Shown piece after piece: positions 44,815-54,182 of a DNA stretch of 64,000 nucleotides. Every line of letters starts with the position of its first letter. Within the stretch, counting starts at the first letter, position 1. The translations under genes and the position numbers were made by a program. Source of the DNA: Alphaproteobacteria bacterium (lineage in GTDB: Bacteria; Pseudomonadota; Alphaproteobacteria; UBA9219; RGZA01); assembly GCA_033762625.1 (NCBI GenBank), contig JANRLI010000002.1, forward strand, positions 1 through 64,000. Direction: 5' to 3'. The notes beneath the pieces are model-generated. The model was not told the DNA's origin and made no database searches. It was given only the letters and a program-made list of their open reading frames with translations.

Positions 44815-45256
44815 TTTTCACTTTTTTTTACTAGATTTGCGTTTGTGATTTTTTGTGACGGATTGCTTAGCTTATCTCGATTTCATTCTATTCACATTTT
44901 TACTCACGCGGCCTGTGCAGGGATTCCGCGTAACTAAAAAATTATCGCGCATCTAAAGTTTTGACATCGCGTTCCGTTTTCGCTCCGCCATTTTATCTGT
45001 CTGCGCATAAAAACTATAAAGTGTTTTCGGACATCGTGGTTTCTTTTTTTAAGGCCTTGTTTTCCTCCAACTTATCCACTTCCAAACCGCAGGGTTTTAG
45101 CGGATTGGCGCATATTTTTATTCGTTTTTTACACGTTTATACACATCGGCTTGCCTGCGTGCGTTTTCCGGTATCGAACGCTGGATAAAATGTGGAAAAC
45201 CTTGTATCACCGTTATTCACAGCCATCTACTATCTACCTCTATTAAAAATAAAATA
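44815..45256. other. oriC: Probable chromosomal replication origin (oriC)
   Basis: 442 bp, AT-rich, without genes, between divergent ppsR and hemE. DnaA-box-like 9-mers: CTATTCACA (44888), TTATCCACT (45072), TTATACACA (45137, perfect), TGTGGAAAA (45191, reverse of TTTTCCACA), TTATTCACA (45213, perfect). T-rich tracts at 44820-44855 and 45051-45062 could be unwinding elements. The hemE-origin-ppsR arrangement is established for Caulobacter and Rickettsia. A GC-skew switch and more boxes would be needed for proof. Confidence 0.85.
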
Positions 45257-46300
45257 ATGAAGAAGAATAAAAATATTTTATCCGTCTTAAAAAACGAAGT
45301 GCCTGCGCATACGCCGATTTGGCTCATGCGTCAGGCTGGACGCTATCTTCCCGAATATCGTGACTTGCGTAGTCGCGCAGGTTCGTTTATGAACCTATGC
45401 TTCAATCCTGAAATGGCTGCCGAAGTCACGCTTCAACCGGTTCGTCGTTTTGGTGTTGATGGCGCGATTTTATTCTCTGACATCCTGGTAGTTCCTTATG
45501 GCCTCGGTTACCAACTTGATTTCATCGAAAACGAAGGACCAAAACTTGAAACCGCTTCACAGCACGATGTTTCAAACCGATTGGCCGCGTTTGAAGCCGA
45601 AAGCTTTTTCAAGCGCACTGCGCCGATTTATGAAACTGTGCGCAACACAAAAGCCGCCCTCCCGCCTCATGTAACCATGATCGGCTTTGCCGGTTCGCCG
45701 TTTACGGTTGCGTGCTATATGCTGGGCGGAAAAGGCAAGGATGAATTCATCGAAGCCCGCTTAAAAGCCCAACAAAACCCCGCTTTTTTCCTCTCGGTTA
45801 TTGATGCGTTAGTCACAGCCACCAGCTTTTATTTGAAAGAGCAAATCAAGGCTGGCGCGGAAGTTGTGCAGCTATTCGATAGCTGGTCGGGATTGGTGCC
45901 CGCACCCTTATTTGATGATTGGGTCATCAACCCCACCAAAAAAATCGTTGCCAATATCCGTTCCGAATTTCCGGAAATTCCGATCATTGGTTTTCCGCGC
46001 ATGGCGGGCGCGAAAATTTTACGCTACGCAGAGCAAACAGGTGTGAATGCCCTTTCGCTCGATCAATCCATGGACCTTGCCTGGGCACAAAAAAACCTGC
46101 CAGCGCAAATCGCGCTTCAGGGAAATCTTGACCCGCTGTTGATGCAAGCCGAAAAAAATGTTTTACTCAAACATGCCGAACAGGTGATGCGCGATATGCA
46201 ACGCCCGTTCATTTTCAATTTGGGCCATGGCCTGACGCCGCAAGTACCGCCGGAAAATGTCGCAGCATTGGTGGAATTTGTGCAGGGCTATAAAAAATAG
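45257..46300 (+). CDS. hemE: Uroporphyrinogen decarboxylase
   Basis: 347 residues. IWLMRQAGRYLPEYRDLR near the N-terminus contains the invariant arginines; FSDILVVPYGLGY, GFAGSPFTVACYMLGGKG and FNLGHGLTPQVPPENV complete the signature. Converts uroporphyrinogen III to coproporphyrinogen III. Directly followed by hemH (11 bp) and starts at the edge of oriC. Confidence 0.97.
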   Translation: MKKNKNILSVLKNEVPAHTPIWLMRQAGRYLPEYRDLRSRAGSFMNLCFNPEMAAEVTLQPVRRFGVDGAILFSDILVVPYGLGYQLDFIENEGPKLETASQHDVSNRLAAFEAESFFKRTAPIYETVRNTKAALPPHVTMIGFAGSPFTVACYMLGGKGKDEFIEARLKAQQNPAFFLSVIDALVTATSFYLKEQIKAGAEVVQLFDSWSGLVPAPLFDDWVINPTKKIVANIRSEFPEIPIIGFPRMAGAKILRYAEQTGVNALSLDQSMDLAWAQKNLPAQIALQGNLDPLLMQAEKNVLLKHAEQVMRDMQRPFIFNLGHGLTPQVPPENVAALVEFVQGYKK

Positions 46301-46311
46301 GCGTAGAAATA

Positions 46312-47352
46312 ATGAAAACAGCGGTCATTCTGTTCAACCTTGGCGGGCCCGATAAGCTGGACAGCGTAAAGCCGTTTTTGTTCAATTTATTCAAGGATAA
46401 AGCCATTATCGGCGCGCCGTGGTTCGTGCGTTATCCGCTGGCGCTCCTCATATCCTCAAACCGCGAAAAGGAAGCGCAGCATATTTATTCGGCGATTGGT
46501 GGCGGATCACCGCTGGTACCCAATACGCTGGCGCAGGCAAAAGCACTTGAAGAAAAACTTGGTGCGGATTTCAAAGTATTCACCGTAATGCGCTATTGGC
46601 ACCCGATGGCGGCAGAAGTTGCAAAAGAAGTCGCAGCCTATGCGCCGGATAAAATCGTGTATCTGCCGCTATACCCGCAATATTCAACCACTACCACGCA
46701 ATCATCTTTCGATGACTTTGATAAACATTTTTCTGCCATTCGCTCTGCGCGCCGTTTGAATAACGGGACGCGCAACCGCTCGGGCACGGACGTCACCGTT
46801 TCACGCATCAATTGCTATCCGGTGCAGGCAGGGTTTGTGAACGCCTATGCCGACCTCATCAAACCGATTTACGAGGATGTAAAAAACAAATCCGGTAAAG
46901 CGCCGCGCATTTTATTCTCCGCACATGGCTTGCCGGAAAAGAATATCAAGGCGGGGGACCCTTACCAATGGCAGGTGGTTGAGACAACAAAGGCCGTGGT
47001 TGCTGCATTAAACATCCCCCAGCTTGATTGGAAAAACACCTTCCAAAGCCGCGTGGGGCCATTGAAATGGATCGAACCTTATACCGATAAGGAAATCGAA
47101 ATTGCGGGCAGCGAAAAAGTTCCATTGCTGATTGTGCCCATCGCGTTTGTCAGCGAGCATTCCGAAACCTTGTATGAAATCGAACAGCAATACCGCGAAT
47201 TGGCGGCATCATGCGGCGTGCCGGTTTTTGCGCGCGTGCCGGCGGTTGCAACGCATCCCGCATTTATCGATGGCTTGGCGCGATTGGTGCGCGGCGATGA
47301 GGTTGTGAAAAGAACTTGCCCCGCCGAATTTACAAAATGCAGATGCGTTTAG
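46312..47352 (+). CDS. hemH: Ferrochelatase with in-frame repeat insertion
   Basis: 346 residues; inserts Fe(II) into protoporphyrin IX. VILFNLGGPDKLDSV at the N-terminus, PLYPQYSTTTTQSS, ILFSAHGLPEKNIKAGDPY with the metal-binding His, and IAFVSEHSETLYEIE. Residues about 141-159 (AIRSARRLNNGTRNRSG) are encoded by a family A palindromic element inserted between QSSFDDFDKHF and the conserved INCYPVQAGFV; the frame is intact. The active-site motifs lie outside the insertion. Confidence 0.96.
   Translation: MKTAVILFNLGGPDKLDSVKPFLFNLFKDKAIIGAPWFVRYPLALLISSNREKEAQHIYSAIGGGSPLVPNTLAQAKALEEKLGADFKVFTVMRYWHPMAAEVAKEVAAYAPDKIVYLPLYPQYSTTTTQSSFDDFDKHFSAIRSARRLNNGTRNRSGTDVTVSRINCYPVQAGFVNAYADLIKPIYEDVKNKSGKAPRILFSAHGLPEKNIKAGDPYQWQVVETTKAVVAALNIPQLDWKNTFQSRVGPLKWIEPYTDKEIEIAGSEKVPLLIVPIAFVSEHSETLYEIEQQYRELAASCGVPVFARVPAVATHPAFIDGLARLVRGDEVVKRTCPAEFTKCRCV
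46734..46786. repeat. Palindromic element, family A, inside hemH
   Basis: Arms GCCATTCGCTCTGCGC and GCGCAACCGCTCGGGC around a CCGTT-TGAAT-AACGG inner stem. Translated as AIRSARRLNNGTRNRSG. Confidence 0.88.
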
Positions 47353-48039
47353 TTATTTAGGATCCGGGTCGCGGTGCGCGTGACCATTCCCGTTGCTTTT
47401 TCCGTTACCTTTTCCATTTCTGGGACGTACCGCACCGCCCATGGGCGCATGGTTGGCGGTGAACATCACATAAATGGTATGCGCCAATATCTGCGCATCC
47501 AGTTTTAATAATGGCCAGCCACCGCGCTTTTTCATGCGTACATACAAAAGATCAAGCGCGCGTTTTTCTTCATCCGTTAAAAAATTATCGGGACGGGTAT
47601 TCACCTGCGTAAGGCCGGTTAGCCCCGGCAGAACTTCATAGCGCTTATCCCAGCCGGGGACATGGCTAACATCTTCTTCCATCGGGCGCGGGCCGATAAT
47701 CGCCATATCGCCTTTGAGCACATTTAAAAGCTGCGGAATTTCATCGATAGTGGTGGCGCGTAAAAGCGAACCGATTTTTGTGCGGCGCGCATCATCGGGC
47801 AATAATTGGCCATTCGCATCGCGTTCATCGGTCATGGTGCGTATTTTGTAGATGGTGAAGATGCGCTTGTTTTTGCCATAGCGCGGCTGCGTGATGAAAA
47901 TGGGCCGCCCAATGGTGATATAGGTAGCCGCCATGGCGAATAGCAATGCGGGCGAAAGCAGCGCCGCCATGGGAAGCGCGGCAAGACGTGTTATCAATCC
48001 GCTGCGCGGTTTCAGTTTTTTCAGATACGAAAATTTCAC
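47353..48039 (-). CDS. Undecaprenyl-phosphate sugar transferase-like protein
   Basis: About 228 residues. N-terminal hydrophobic segment LAALPMAALLSPALLFAMAA, then the bacterial sugar-transferase domain: IYKIRTMTDERDANG, ATTIDEIPQLLNVLKGDM, AIIGPRPMEEDV and LPGLTGLTQVN. Starts surface polysaccharide synthesis by moving a sugar phosphate onto a lipid carrier. The reading frame extends to 48192 but that would overlap hemJ; the GTG at 48039 is preferred. The gene interrupts the hemE-hemH-hemJ series. Confidence 0.88.
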   Translation of the reverse strand: MKFSYLKKLKPRSGLITRLAALPMAALLSPALLFAMAATYITIGRPIFITQPRYGKNKRIFTIYKIRTMTDERDANGQLLPDDARRTKIGSLLRATTIDEIPQLLNVLKGDMAIIGPRPMEEDVSHVPGWDKRYEVLPGLTGLTQVNTRPDNFLTDEEKRALDLLYVRMKKRGGWPLLKLDAQILAHTIYVMFTANHAPMGGAVRPRNGKGNGKSNGNGHAHRDPDPK

Positions 48040-48156
48040 GCTTGGCCTGTGGCTGTTTTCCGCGCTATTCTCGCAAATATGGGGCGTTAACGCACCCGTC
48101 TTAAATACTTTCCAGCCCTTGATTAACCATAGTTTCCACGCCCACAGGCATACCCC

Positions 48157-48591
48157 ATGATGAATTATTATAACCTCATTATTGCGCTGCATATTATTGC
48201 CATGGTCGCGTGGATGGCAGGAATGCTGTATTTGCCGCGTTTATTTGTGTATCACGTGGGCGCCGCCAAGGGCGGGGAGCTTTCCGAGACGTTAAAGGTG
48301 ATGGAGCGCCGTTTATTAAAATTCATCATCAACCCCGCGATGATTGCGACCTTCATTTTCGGCATCACCTTATTGGTATTGCAACCCGTTTATCTGCAAA
48401 TGGGGTGGATGCATGTGAAAATCGGCCTCGTGCTCATCATGAGCGCGGTGCATGGATTTTATGCTGCCAGCGTGCGGCGCTTTGCCAATGACCAGAACCA
48501 GCGCAGCAGCAAATTCTGGCGGATTATGAACGAAGCGCCCACGGTATTGATGATTGCAATTATCATATTAGCGGCGACAAAGCCGTTTTAA
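48157..48591 (+). CDS. hemJ: Protoporphyrinogen oxidase HemJ
   Basis: 144 residues, four membrane helices. LHIIAMVAWMAGMLYLPRLF with the conserved histidine, and LQMGWMHVKIGLVLIMSAVHG with conserved His/Lys, are HemJ signatures. Heme-dependent oxidation of protoporphyrinogen IX at the inner membrane; completes hemE-hemH-hemJ. A second ATG at 48160 is possible. Confidence 0.93.
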   Translation: MMNYYNLIIALHIIAMVAWMAGMLYLPRLFVYHVGAAKGGELSETLKVMERRLLKFIINPAMIATFIFGITLLVLQPVYLQMGWMHVKIGLVLIMSAVHGFYAASVRRFANDQNQRSSKFWRIMNEAPTVLMIAIIILAATKPF

Positions 48592-48684
48592 GGGTTGTTT
48601 TAAGGAATCTTTATTCACGAATTACTTTCAAAACTGTGAGCTAGAGTTATTCAGCCATTTCATTTTTATGAATAGGAAGCAAGC

Positions 48685-49302
48685 ATGGCAGATGTCGTTC
48701 GCCTAAAGCATTTCAGAAAAAACCCCGAGCATGATTGGAACGAACTTCGCCCCCGTATCGTGCAACGCCAGCTAGGCTCCGCCGATTTCAGCGAGATTAT
48801 GCAGAGCCCGTTACTCGTTGCGGCAATTTTGGTGGATCGCCAGACGATCGAAGTGGGCGATAAATTATACGGCGAACATTCCACGCATCATTACCGCAGT
48901 TATGAATTGATCTACCGTGACGATGTAACCGGAAAACTCGAACAGCGCCGCATCGATAATGTGGATGAAGAATTGGCAGGCCGCGTATTCGAACAACGTC
49001 TTGACCTGGTGCGGCATGAAGAAGCCCATATCAATATGGACCTTGTTGCGCGCATCTATCCGCATAATTCAAAGACCACAATTGTGCCGCGCTTTGATGA
49101 TGGCGCGCATGCAGATGCGCGTTTCATCATCCCCAACAATACCAACCTGTTGCGCTTTTATTTGATGCAGCTTGGTTTTGGGTTTGATAACAGCGTCATT
49201 AACAAACGCCCCGCTGAACCACCGCGCCGCAAAACACGCGCCGAGCAATATGCCGAGCTTATTGCCCATGCCAACGCGCCCCAATACACAACGGAATGGT
49301 AG
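48685..49302 (+). CDS. Hypothetical protein
   Basis: 205 residues, soluble. AGGAAGC precedes the start. HEEAHINMDLVARIYPHNS and RFDDGAHADARFIIPNNTN are the most distinctive parts but fit no family I know. Basic proline-rich region near the C-terminus (RPAEPPRRKTRAEQY). Between hemJ and rho. Confidence 0.7.
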   Translation: MADVVRLKHFRKNPEHDWNELRPRIVQRQLGSADFSEIMQSPLLVAAILVDRQTIEVGDKLYGEHSTHHYRSYELIYRDDVTGKLEQRRIDNVDEELAGRVFEQRLDLVRHEEAHINMDLVARIYPHNSKTTIVPRFDDGAHADARFIIPNNTNLLRFYLMQLGFGFDNSVINKRPAEPPRRKTRAEQYAELIAHANAPQYTTEW

Positions 49303-49605
49303 TCGAAGGTCGCCAAACCATCGCGTTGGCACGAATTTGCGTCTTATTTACCTTGACAGTTAACCGGAAGTTTAGATATTCTGGGTAAAGTTTTAAAGCG
49401 TTTGGTTGTTTTTGCGGCCTAACCCATAGGTCGTAACACTCAAAAAATACGCAATTTTGGCGTTTAGCACTTCTTGAAAATCCCGTTCTGCCTAACTCAC
49501 GCTTCTGCATTATTGCACGGAAATGTGGCTTAGGAAAAATCAGAAAAATTTTGGGATATGGAATGCGCGGCGTAAAACACATCCCCCTCATACCCATAAG
49601 AAACC
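49303..49605 (+). promoter_or_regulatory. rho leader region with probable promoter
   Basis: 303 bp without a gene. TTGACA at 49353 and TATTCT at 49377, 18 bp apart, resemble a sigma-70-type promoter, leaving a leader of about 220 bases before rho. rho genes are often autoregulated through their leaders; no specific attenuator structure was identified. Confidence 0.45.
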
Positions 49606-51030
49606 ATGACCGATACTCCTGAAAAGCCCCCAGTTAAAAAAGAACGCCTCACTGTAAAGCTCGCTGAAAAACCAGCGCCTGCCGCGCCCGCAGAAGAAGC
49701 GGTTGCTGCGCCTGCGCCCGTTGTTGAAAGCGCAGCAGAGCCCTTTGGCGCCAATAACGGCGAAGACAAGCCGATGAATTTGAAGGAATTGAAGGTCAAG
49801 AATGCCGGTGAATTGCTGAAAATCGCCGAAGAATTGCAAATTGAAAATGCGGGCACGCTGCGCAAGCAGGATATGATGTTCGCGATTTTGAAATCGCTGG
49901 CCGAAAAAGATGTGCCGATTGCGGGCGACGGCGTTTTGGAAGTATTGCAGGACGGCTTTGGCTTCTTGCGCTCCCCTGAATCCAATTATTTGCCCGGGCC
50001 CGATGATATTTACGTAAGCCCATCGCAGGTTCGCAAATTTGGTTTAAGAACCGGCGATACGGTGGAAGGCCAAATTCGTTCCCCCAAGGATGGGGAGCGT
50101 TATTTTGCGCTGCTCAAGGTGAATTCCATCAACTTCGATGATCCGGAAAAAATCCGCCACCGCATCAATTTTGATAACTTAACGCCGCTTTATCCGATGA
50201 AGAAGCTGAACCTTGAAATCATCGATGCGAAGGCAAAGGATTTAACAACCCGCATTATCGATTTGGTGTCGCCACTCGGTAAGGGCCAGCGCGCATTGAT
50301 TGTGGCGCCGCCCCGTACCGGTAAAACCGTGATGATGCAAAACATCGCGCATGCGATTACCGCAAACCATAAAGAAGTTTATCTTATCGTGCTGCTCATC
50401 GATGAACGCCCCGAAGAAGTGACCGATATGTCGCGCAGCGTAAAGGGCGAAGTAATTTCTTCAACATTTGATGAACCCGCATCACGCCACGTGCAGGTGA
50501 CCGAAATGGTGCTGGAAAAAGCCAAACGTCTGGTCGAAGCAAAACGCGATGTGGTTATCTTGCTGGATAGCATTACGCGTTTGGCGCGTGCCTATAACAC
50601 CGTTGTGCCATCATCAGGAAAAGTGCTGACCGGCGGTGTGGATGCCAACGCCTTGCAACGCCCCAAACGCTTTTTCGGTGCGGCGCGTAATATTGAAGAA
50701 GGCGGTTCGTTGACGATTATTTCAACGGCCCTCATCGATACCGGCAGCCGTATGGACGAAGTGATCTTTGAAGAATTCAAAGGCACGGGTAACAGCGAAA
50801 TTGTTCTGGATCGTAAATTGGCGGATAAACGCACCTTCCCATCCATCGATATTTCGAAGTCAGGAACGCGTAAGGAAGAATTGCTGGTGGATAAGGCAAC
50901 CCTCACCAAAATGTGGGTGCTGCGCCGTATTCTTATGCCGATGGGTACATCCGATAGCATCGAATTCCTGGTTGATAAGCTTAAGACAAGCAAGTCGAAC
51001 CATGATTTCTTTGATAGCATGAATACGTAA
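49606..51030 (+). CDS. rho: Transcription termination factor Rho
   Basis: 474 residues. The Pro/Ala/Glu-rich N-terminal extension (about 50 residues) is longer than in E. coli. Then the Rho N-terminal domain ([20 protein letters not shown]), cold-shock RNA-binding domain ([20 protein letters not shown]), Walker [31 protein letters not shown], and the Q/R loops [18 protein letters not shown] and [20 protein letters not shown] (parts). Hexameric RNA helicase. Confidence 0.97.
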   Translation: MTDTPEKPPVKKERLTVKLAEKPAPAAPAEEAVAAPAPVVESAAEPFGANNGEDKPMNLKELKVKNAGELLKIAEELQIENAGTLRKQDMMFAILKSLAEKDVPIAGDGVLEVLQDGFGFLRSPESNYLPGPDDIYVSPSQVRKFGLRTGDTVEGQIRSPKDGERYFALLKVNSINFDDPEKIRHRINFDNLTPLYPMKKLNLEIIDAKAKDLTTRIIDLVSPLGKGQRALIVAPPRTGKTVMMQNIAHAITANHKEVYLIVLLIDERPEEVTDMSRSVKGEVISSTFDEPASRHVQVTEMVLEKAKRLVEAKRDVVILLDSITRLARAYNTVVPSSGKVLTGGVDANALQRPKRFFGAARNIEEGGSLTIISTALIDTGSRMDEVIFEEFKGTGNSEIVLDRKLADKRTFPSIDISKSGTRKEELLVDKATLTKMWVLRRILMPMGTSDSIEFLVDKLKTSKSNHDFFDSMNT

Positions 51031-51040
51031 AAACTATAAA

Positions 51041-52453
51041 TTATAGTAGATCAAAACGGACAGGGATTTCGAATGTATCTATGATGCCTTTTTTTTCTGA
51101 GTAAAAGGCTTGATAGAATTTGAATTCCTGCCGTTTTTCTTTTTGGCATTTCTTCTCGATTATTTTTATAATTTCTAGCTTGTCCTTCTCAGTAGTTCTT
51201 AAGCCGAAAATCACAGCCTCAAGACTATTAAATTGATATTTAAGTTTACGCTCCGACACCCCGCTTAAATCAAGCATTTGTGGCATTAATATTAGTCTAT
51301 GTTCTTTTTCATATGCCCAGTCAGCTAGTTTAGTTGATAATAGCAATGTTCTAGTGCGCCAATAATCTTTTCTCCAATCATCTCCTTCATCAAAGTATGT
51401 TTGTGCGTGCGCACTTTTTCTTTTATCGTCAAATAACCATGTTCCCGACACTGTTAACCCCGGCAAAACACCCAATGATTTGAAGAAATTAATTTCTGGA
51501 TATGACTCTGTATATTTTATTTGGTGAAAGTTTAGTTCTGTATCTGACCATGTATGTCTAAAGCGTTTTTTGTTTACTTCAGTGCCAGTGACACAAGAAA
51601 GTGTCAGTGTAGGCTGGCTGTTGCGTGAATTTGTCTTAAACCTTAAACAAACACCCCTATGGCTATCTGCATAGTGTCCCCACATTGATGCGTTGTGTGG
51701 ATTGTCGGCAAATGTTGCCGTATACCAGTTTCCATGAACAATTTTTTCTAATTCAGTTAGGTAAATAAAAGGGTAACGCCCAAACACAAATCGACGATTG
51801 TTTAGCGCAGTGATGTTAATTGTAGTTTCCTGCGTATTGTGAAATTTTATCAAATCATCAAAGGCGTACCAGTGCTCGATTAATTGACAGAAATCGCTGT
51901 CGCTTTTTAATTGATTGATACCCAGGCCAACAATGTCTTGTGGTTGCATGGTACGCAATTTATCAGTTGAGGGCGGCCAATCGCTGATAATTTTATGCTT
52001 TACTAAAATAGTAAAAATAGTTTTTAACGCGTATGCATGAATGCCCATCAAGTAAGTAGATAGCTCATAACGACTAATAGGATTTTTACTTAATGCTAAA
52101 GAGTTAGGCCAACTTGCTGCTATTGAGCTCTCGAAAAATAGCAAGATGATTTCGTTGAATATTTCGTCGCTTTCCTCAGGAATATTCGCAAAAACAGGTA
52201 TTTTGTTGGAAGCAATCTCTACGTCTGTTCCTACAGTGAAATATATTTTACATATGTGAGTGAGGCAAAAAATATAATGCTTAATAAGGTTTTTCCAGAC
52301 AATATCGTCTCCATGCCAAAAAAGGTTTTTGAAGCCTTCTACCGGATCGTTGAGTTCTTCTGGAGACGCAAAATATATTTCTTGGTTTTCTAGTTCTTGA
52401 AAAGGTTGGGACAATAATTTTTCCGTTGAACGGAAACGATACATGTAAGGCAC
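51041..52453 (-). CDS. DUF2971-like protein
   Basis: 470 residues, markedly AT-rich compared with neighbours, suggesting recent acquisition. N-terminal YRFRSTEKL...IYFASPEELNDPVEG and the central FADNPHNASMWGHYADSHRG block, with GVCLRF, are DUF2971-type features. Function of the family is unknown; members occur in accessory and defence-rich regions. GTG start at 52453 follows AAGGA; ATG at 52444 is an alternative. Inserted between rho and holA. Confidence 0.75.
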   Translation of the reverse strand: MPYMYRFRSTEKLLSQPFQELENQEIYFASPEELNDPVEGFKNLFWHGDDIVWKNLIKHYIFCLTHICKIYFTVGTDVEIASNKIPVFANIPEESDEIFNEIILLFFESSIAASWPNSLALSKNPISRYELSTYLMGIHAYALKTIFTILVKHKIISDWPPSTDKLRTMQPQDIVGLGINQLKSDSDFCQLIEHWYAFDDLIKFHNTQETTINITALNNRRFVFGRYPFIYLTELEKIVHGNWYTATFADNPHNASMWGHYADSHRGVCLRFKTNSRNSQPTLTLSCVTGTEVNKKRFRHTWSDTELNFHQIKYTESYPEINFFKSLGVLPGLTVSGTWLFDDKRKSAHAQTYFDEGDDWRKDYWRTRTLLLSTKLADWAYEKEHRLILMPQMLDLSGVSERKLKYQFNSLEAVIFGLRTTEKDKLEIIKIIEKKCQKEKRQEFKFYQAFYSEKKGIIDTFEIPVRFDLL

Positions 52454-52480
52454 GTGCGTATCCTTGATATAAGTACTTAT

Positions 52481-53512
52481 CTACTTCCCGAGCCTTGCCA
52501 CATTATACAGCGCGCGTTCGCCAAGGCGGTCTGCCGGCATGCCGGTGGTTTTGACTTTCATCTCCGCTTCCAATAATGCGCACATCGCATCCATCACTTT
52601 GCCCAGCGTCCATGTGCGGAGTTGTTTTTGCATTTGTGCTTCGCGCTTGAAGAAAATGGGCGGGCGCATGGTTTTCACCGCTTCCATCGCGCCCATATGC
52701 TCTTCCTCCATTTTGCCCAAACCTTCATAAATCTTGGTCAGATGGCGTGTGGCGGCGCGTAAAAACTGGATGGGTTGCACGCCTTCGGCATGCAGTTTGG
52801 CCAGCATCGCATCCAGCTTCGCAATATCGCCGCTGGCTGCGGCCCATACCGCATCATCCACTTCCTCCCCTGCGGCGTCGGTGATGCAGGCGGAAATATG
52901 TTCAGTCGTAATCTTCTTATCGGTTTCTTTCCACGCATAGGAAATGAGCTTATCTACCTCCATGCGGATGCCAGAACGGTCGGGCGGCAGGACTGCGGCC
53001 AATGCTGCCAACGCGTCACGGTCGATGGTGAAGCCTTCGGCCTTTATCATGCTTGAAATCGTTGCGGTTAAATCCGCGCCTTCCTCCGCATAGCACGGAA
53101 TGGCCATTGCTTTCGCATCATCTTCCACTCGGTTGCGCAGTTTGGAGCGTTTATCAAGCTCGCCTGCTTCCAAAACCAAGACGCTATCGCCCGATGGCAG
53201 ATTGGAAAGCAGATGGTCAATCGCGCTGAATGCGGAAGCTTCGCCCGCATCGCGCATGCGCACCAAGCGCCGCCCGCCCATCATGGAAATGGATGACATT
53301 TCATCGTGCAGACGCGAGGGATTTTCATCGAGCGTCGAGGGCGAAATTTCCGAAACCGAAAACGGGTCGTTCACATCGGGAACGCATTTGGCGCAGAGTT
53401 TTTGCGCGCGTTCGCGCACCAGACCGGCATCCGGCCCGTATACTAAAAACACGCGCATCGCCATGTCGGGCTTTTCAATAAAACCAGCGGATTTGTTGGC
53501 GGTTAGCTTCAT
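52481..53512 (-). CDS. holA: DNA polymerase III delta subunit
   Basis: 343 residues. RVFLVYGPDAGLVRERAQKL, a HolA-type N-terminal motif, DSVLVLEAGELDKRSKLRN and LHAEGVQPIQFLRAATRHL in the C-terminal half. Loads the beta clamp as part of the clamp-loader complex. Separated from lptE by 10 bp, forming an operon. Confidence 0.94.
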   Translation of the reverse strand: MKLTANKSAGFIEKPDMAMRVFLVYGPDAGLVRERAQKLCAKCVPDVNDPFSVSEISPSTLDENPSRLHDEMSSISMMGGRRLVRMRDAGEASAFSAIDHLLSNLPSGDSVLVLEAGELDKRSKLRNRVEDDAKAMAIPCYAEEGADLTATISSMIKAEGFTIDRDALAALAAVLPPDRSGIRMEVDKLISYAWKETDKKITTEHISACITDAAGEEVDDAVWAAASGDIAKLDAMLAKLHAEGVQPIQFLRAATRHLTKIYEGLGKMEEEHMGAMEAVKTMRPPIFFKREAQMQKQLRTWTLGKVMDAMCALLEAEMKVKTTGMPADRLGERALYNVARLGK

Positions 53513-53522
53513 TTAAAGATAC

Positions 53523-54137
53523 TCATTTAAAGATGCTGCCCCCTTGCAGTTCGGGCTTGGTCAGCGCATCGGGCCGCGTGGCAGGCGGGGTGGTGAGCGG
53601 GCGGTTGAGCTGTTCTTCCGTCATGGGCGTTGGCGAAAATTCTTTCTGGCCATAATAGGCGAGCAATTGCGTGACGATAAGGTCGGACAATTCGCGAAGC
53701 GCACGCTGCGCCGAATTTTCACGTGACGATAAGGCGCCATATTGCGCATCAATTTTATCGTAGCTTACAAACGTGCGCGAGGTTCCGGTATAAAGTTTTT
53801 TATTCGTCGCGTTATCGGTCAAGGTATAGTTGGCAATGTACGTGATTTTTTTGCGAAGCGTGGTTGCGTCTTTTTGCAAACCCAGATCTTCCTGCGTAGT
53901 GGCAAGGCCGATTTGCAGCGTCGCATCGGTTTTTTCAGGGCGGCCTTCGCCATACATGCGGTCAATCAGATTGTTGCGGAGTTGCTGGCCCAGCTCGTCG
54001 CCGATATTGGCGATAAAAATGCGGTTAAGGCGCTTTTCCTGAGCGGTTGCCTCTGCACCAAAGGGGCGTTCCCCGTAAATCGGGCGGTAGCAGGAGGAAA
54101 GCAGGAGCGGGAGAAGAAGTATAATGAATATGCGCAT
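53523..54137 (-). CDS. lptE: LPS-assembly lipoprotein LptE
   Basis: 204 residues. Lipoprotein signal FIILLLPLLLSSCYRPIYG; GQQLRNNLIDRMYGEGRP and LTDNATNKKLYTGTSRTF... regions match the LptE family, as does the leuS-lptE-holA position. Partners LptD for lipopolysaccharide insertion in the outer membrane. Glu/Ala-rich GAEATAQEK near residue 27. Confidence 0.9.
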   Translation of the reverse strand: MRIFIILLLPLLLSSCYRPIYGERPFGAEATAQEKRLNRIFIANIGDELGQQLRNNLIDRMYGEGRPEKTDATLQIGLATTQEDLGLQKDATTLRKKITYIANYTLTDNATNKKLYTGTSRTFVSYDKIDAQYGALSSRENSAQRALRELSDLIVTQLLAYYGQKEFSPTPMTEEQLNRPLTTPPATRPDALTKPELQGGSIFK

Positions 54138-54182
54138 GCCTTCAGATTAAAGGAGGCATATGCGCTTGTCCATCTGGCTTGG

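Noticed and set aside
53393-53407. GGCGCAGAGTTTTTGCGC in holA as another palindromic element
   Set aside because: Only the short GGCGCAGAG string matches; arms and hairpin are missing, and the protein segment is ordinary for HolA.
54040-54070. GAGCGGTTGCCTCTGCACC in lptE as a further element
   Set aside because: It resembles one arm only, with no paired second arm.
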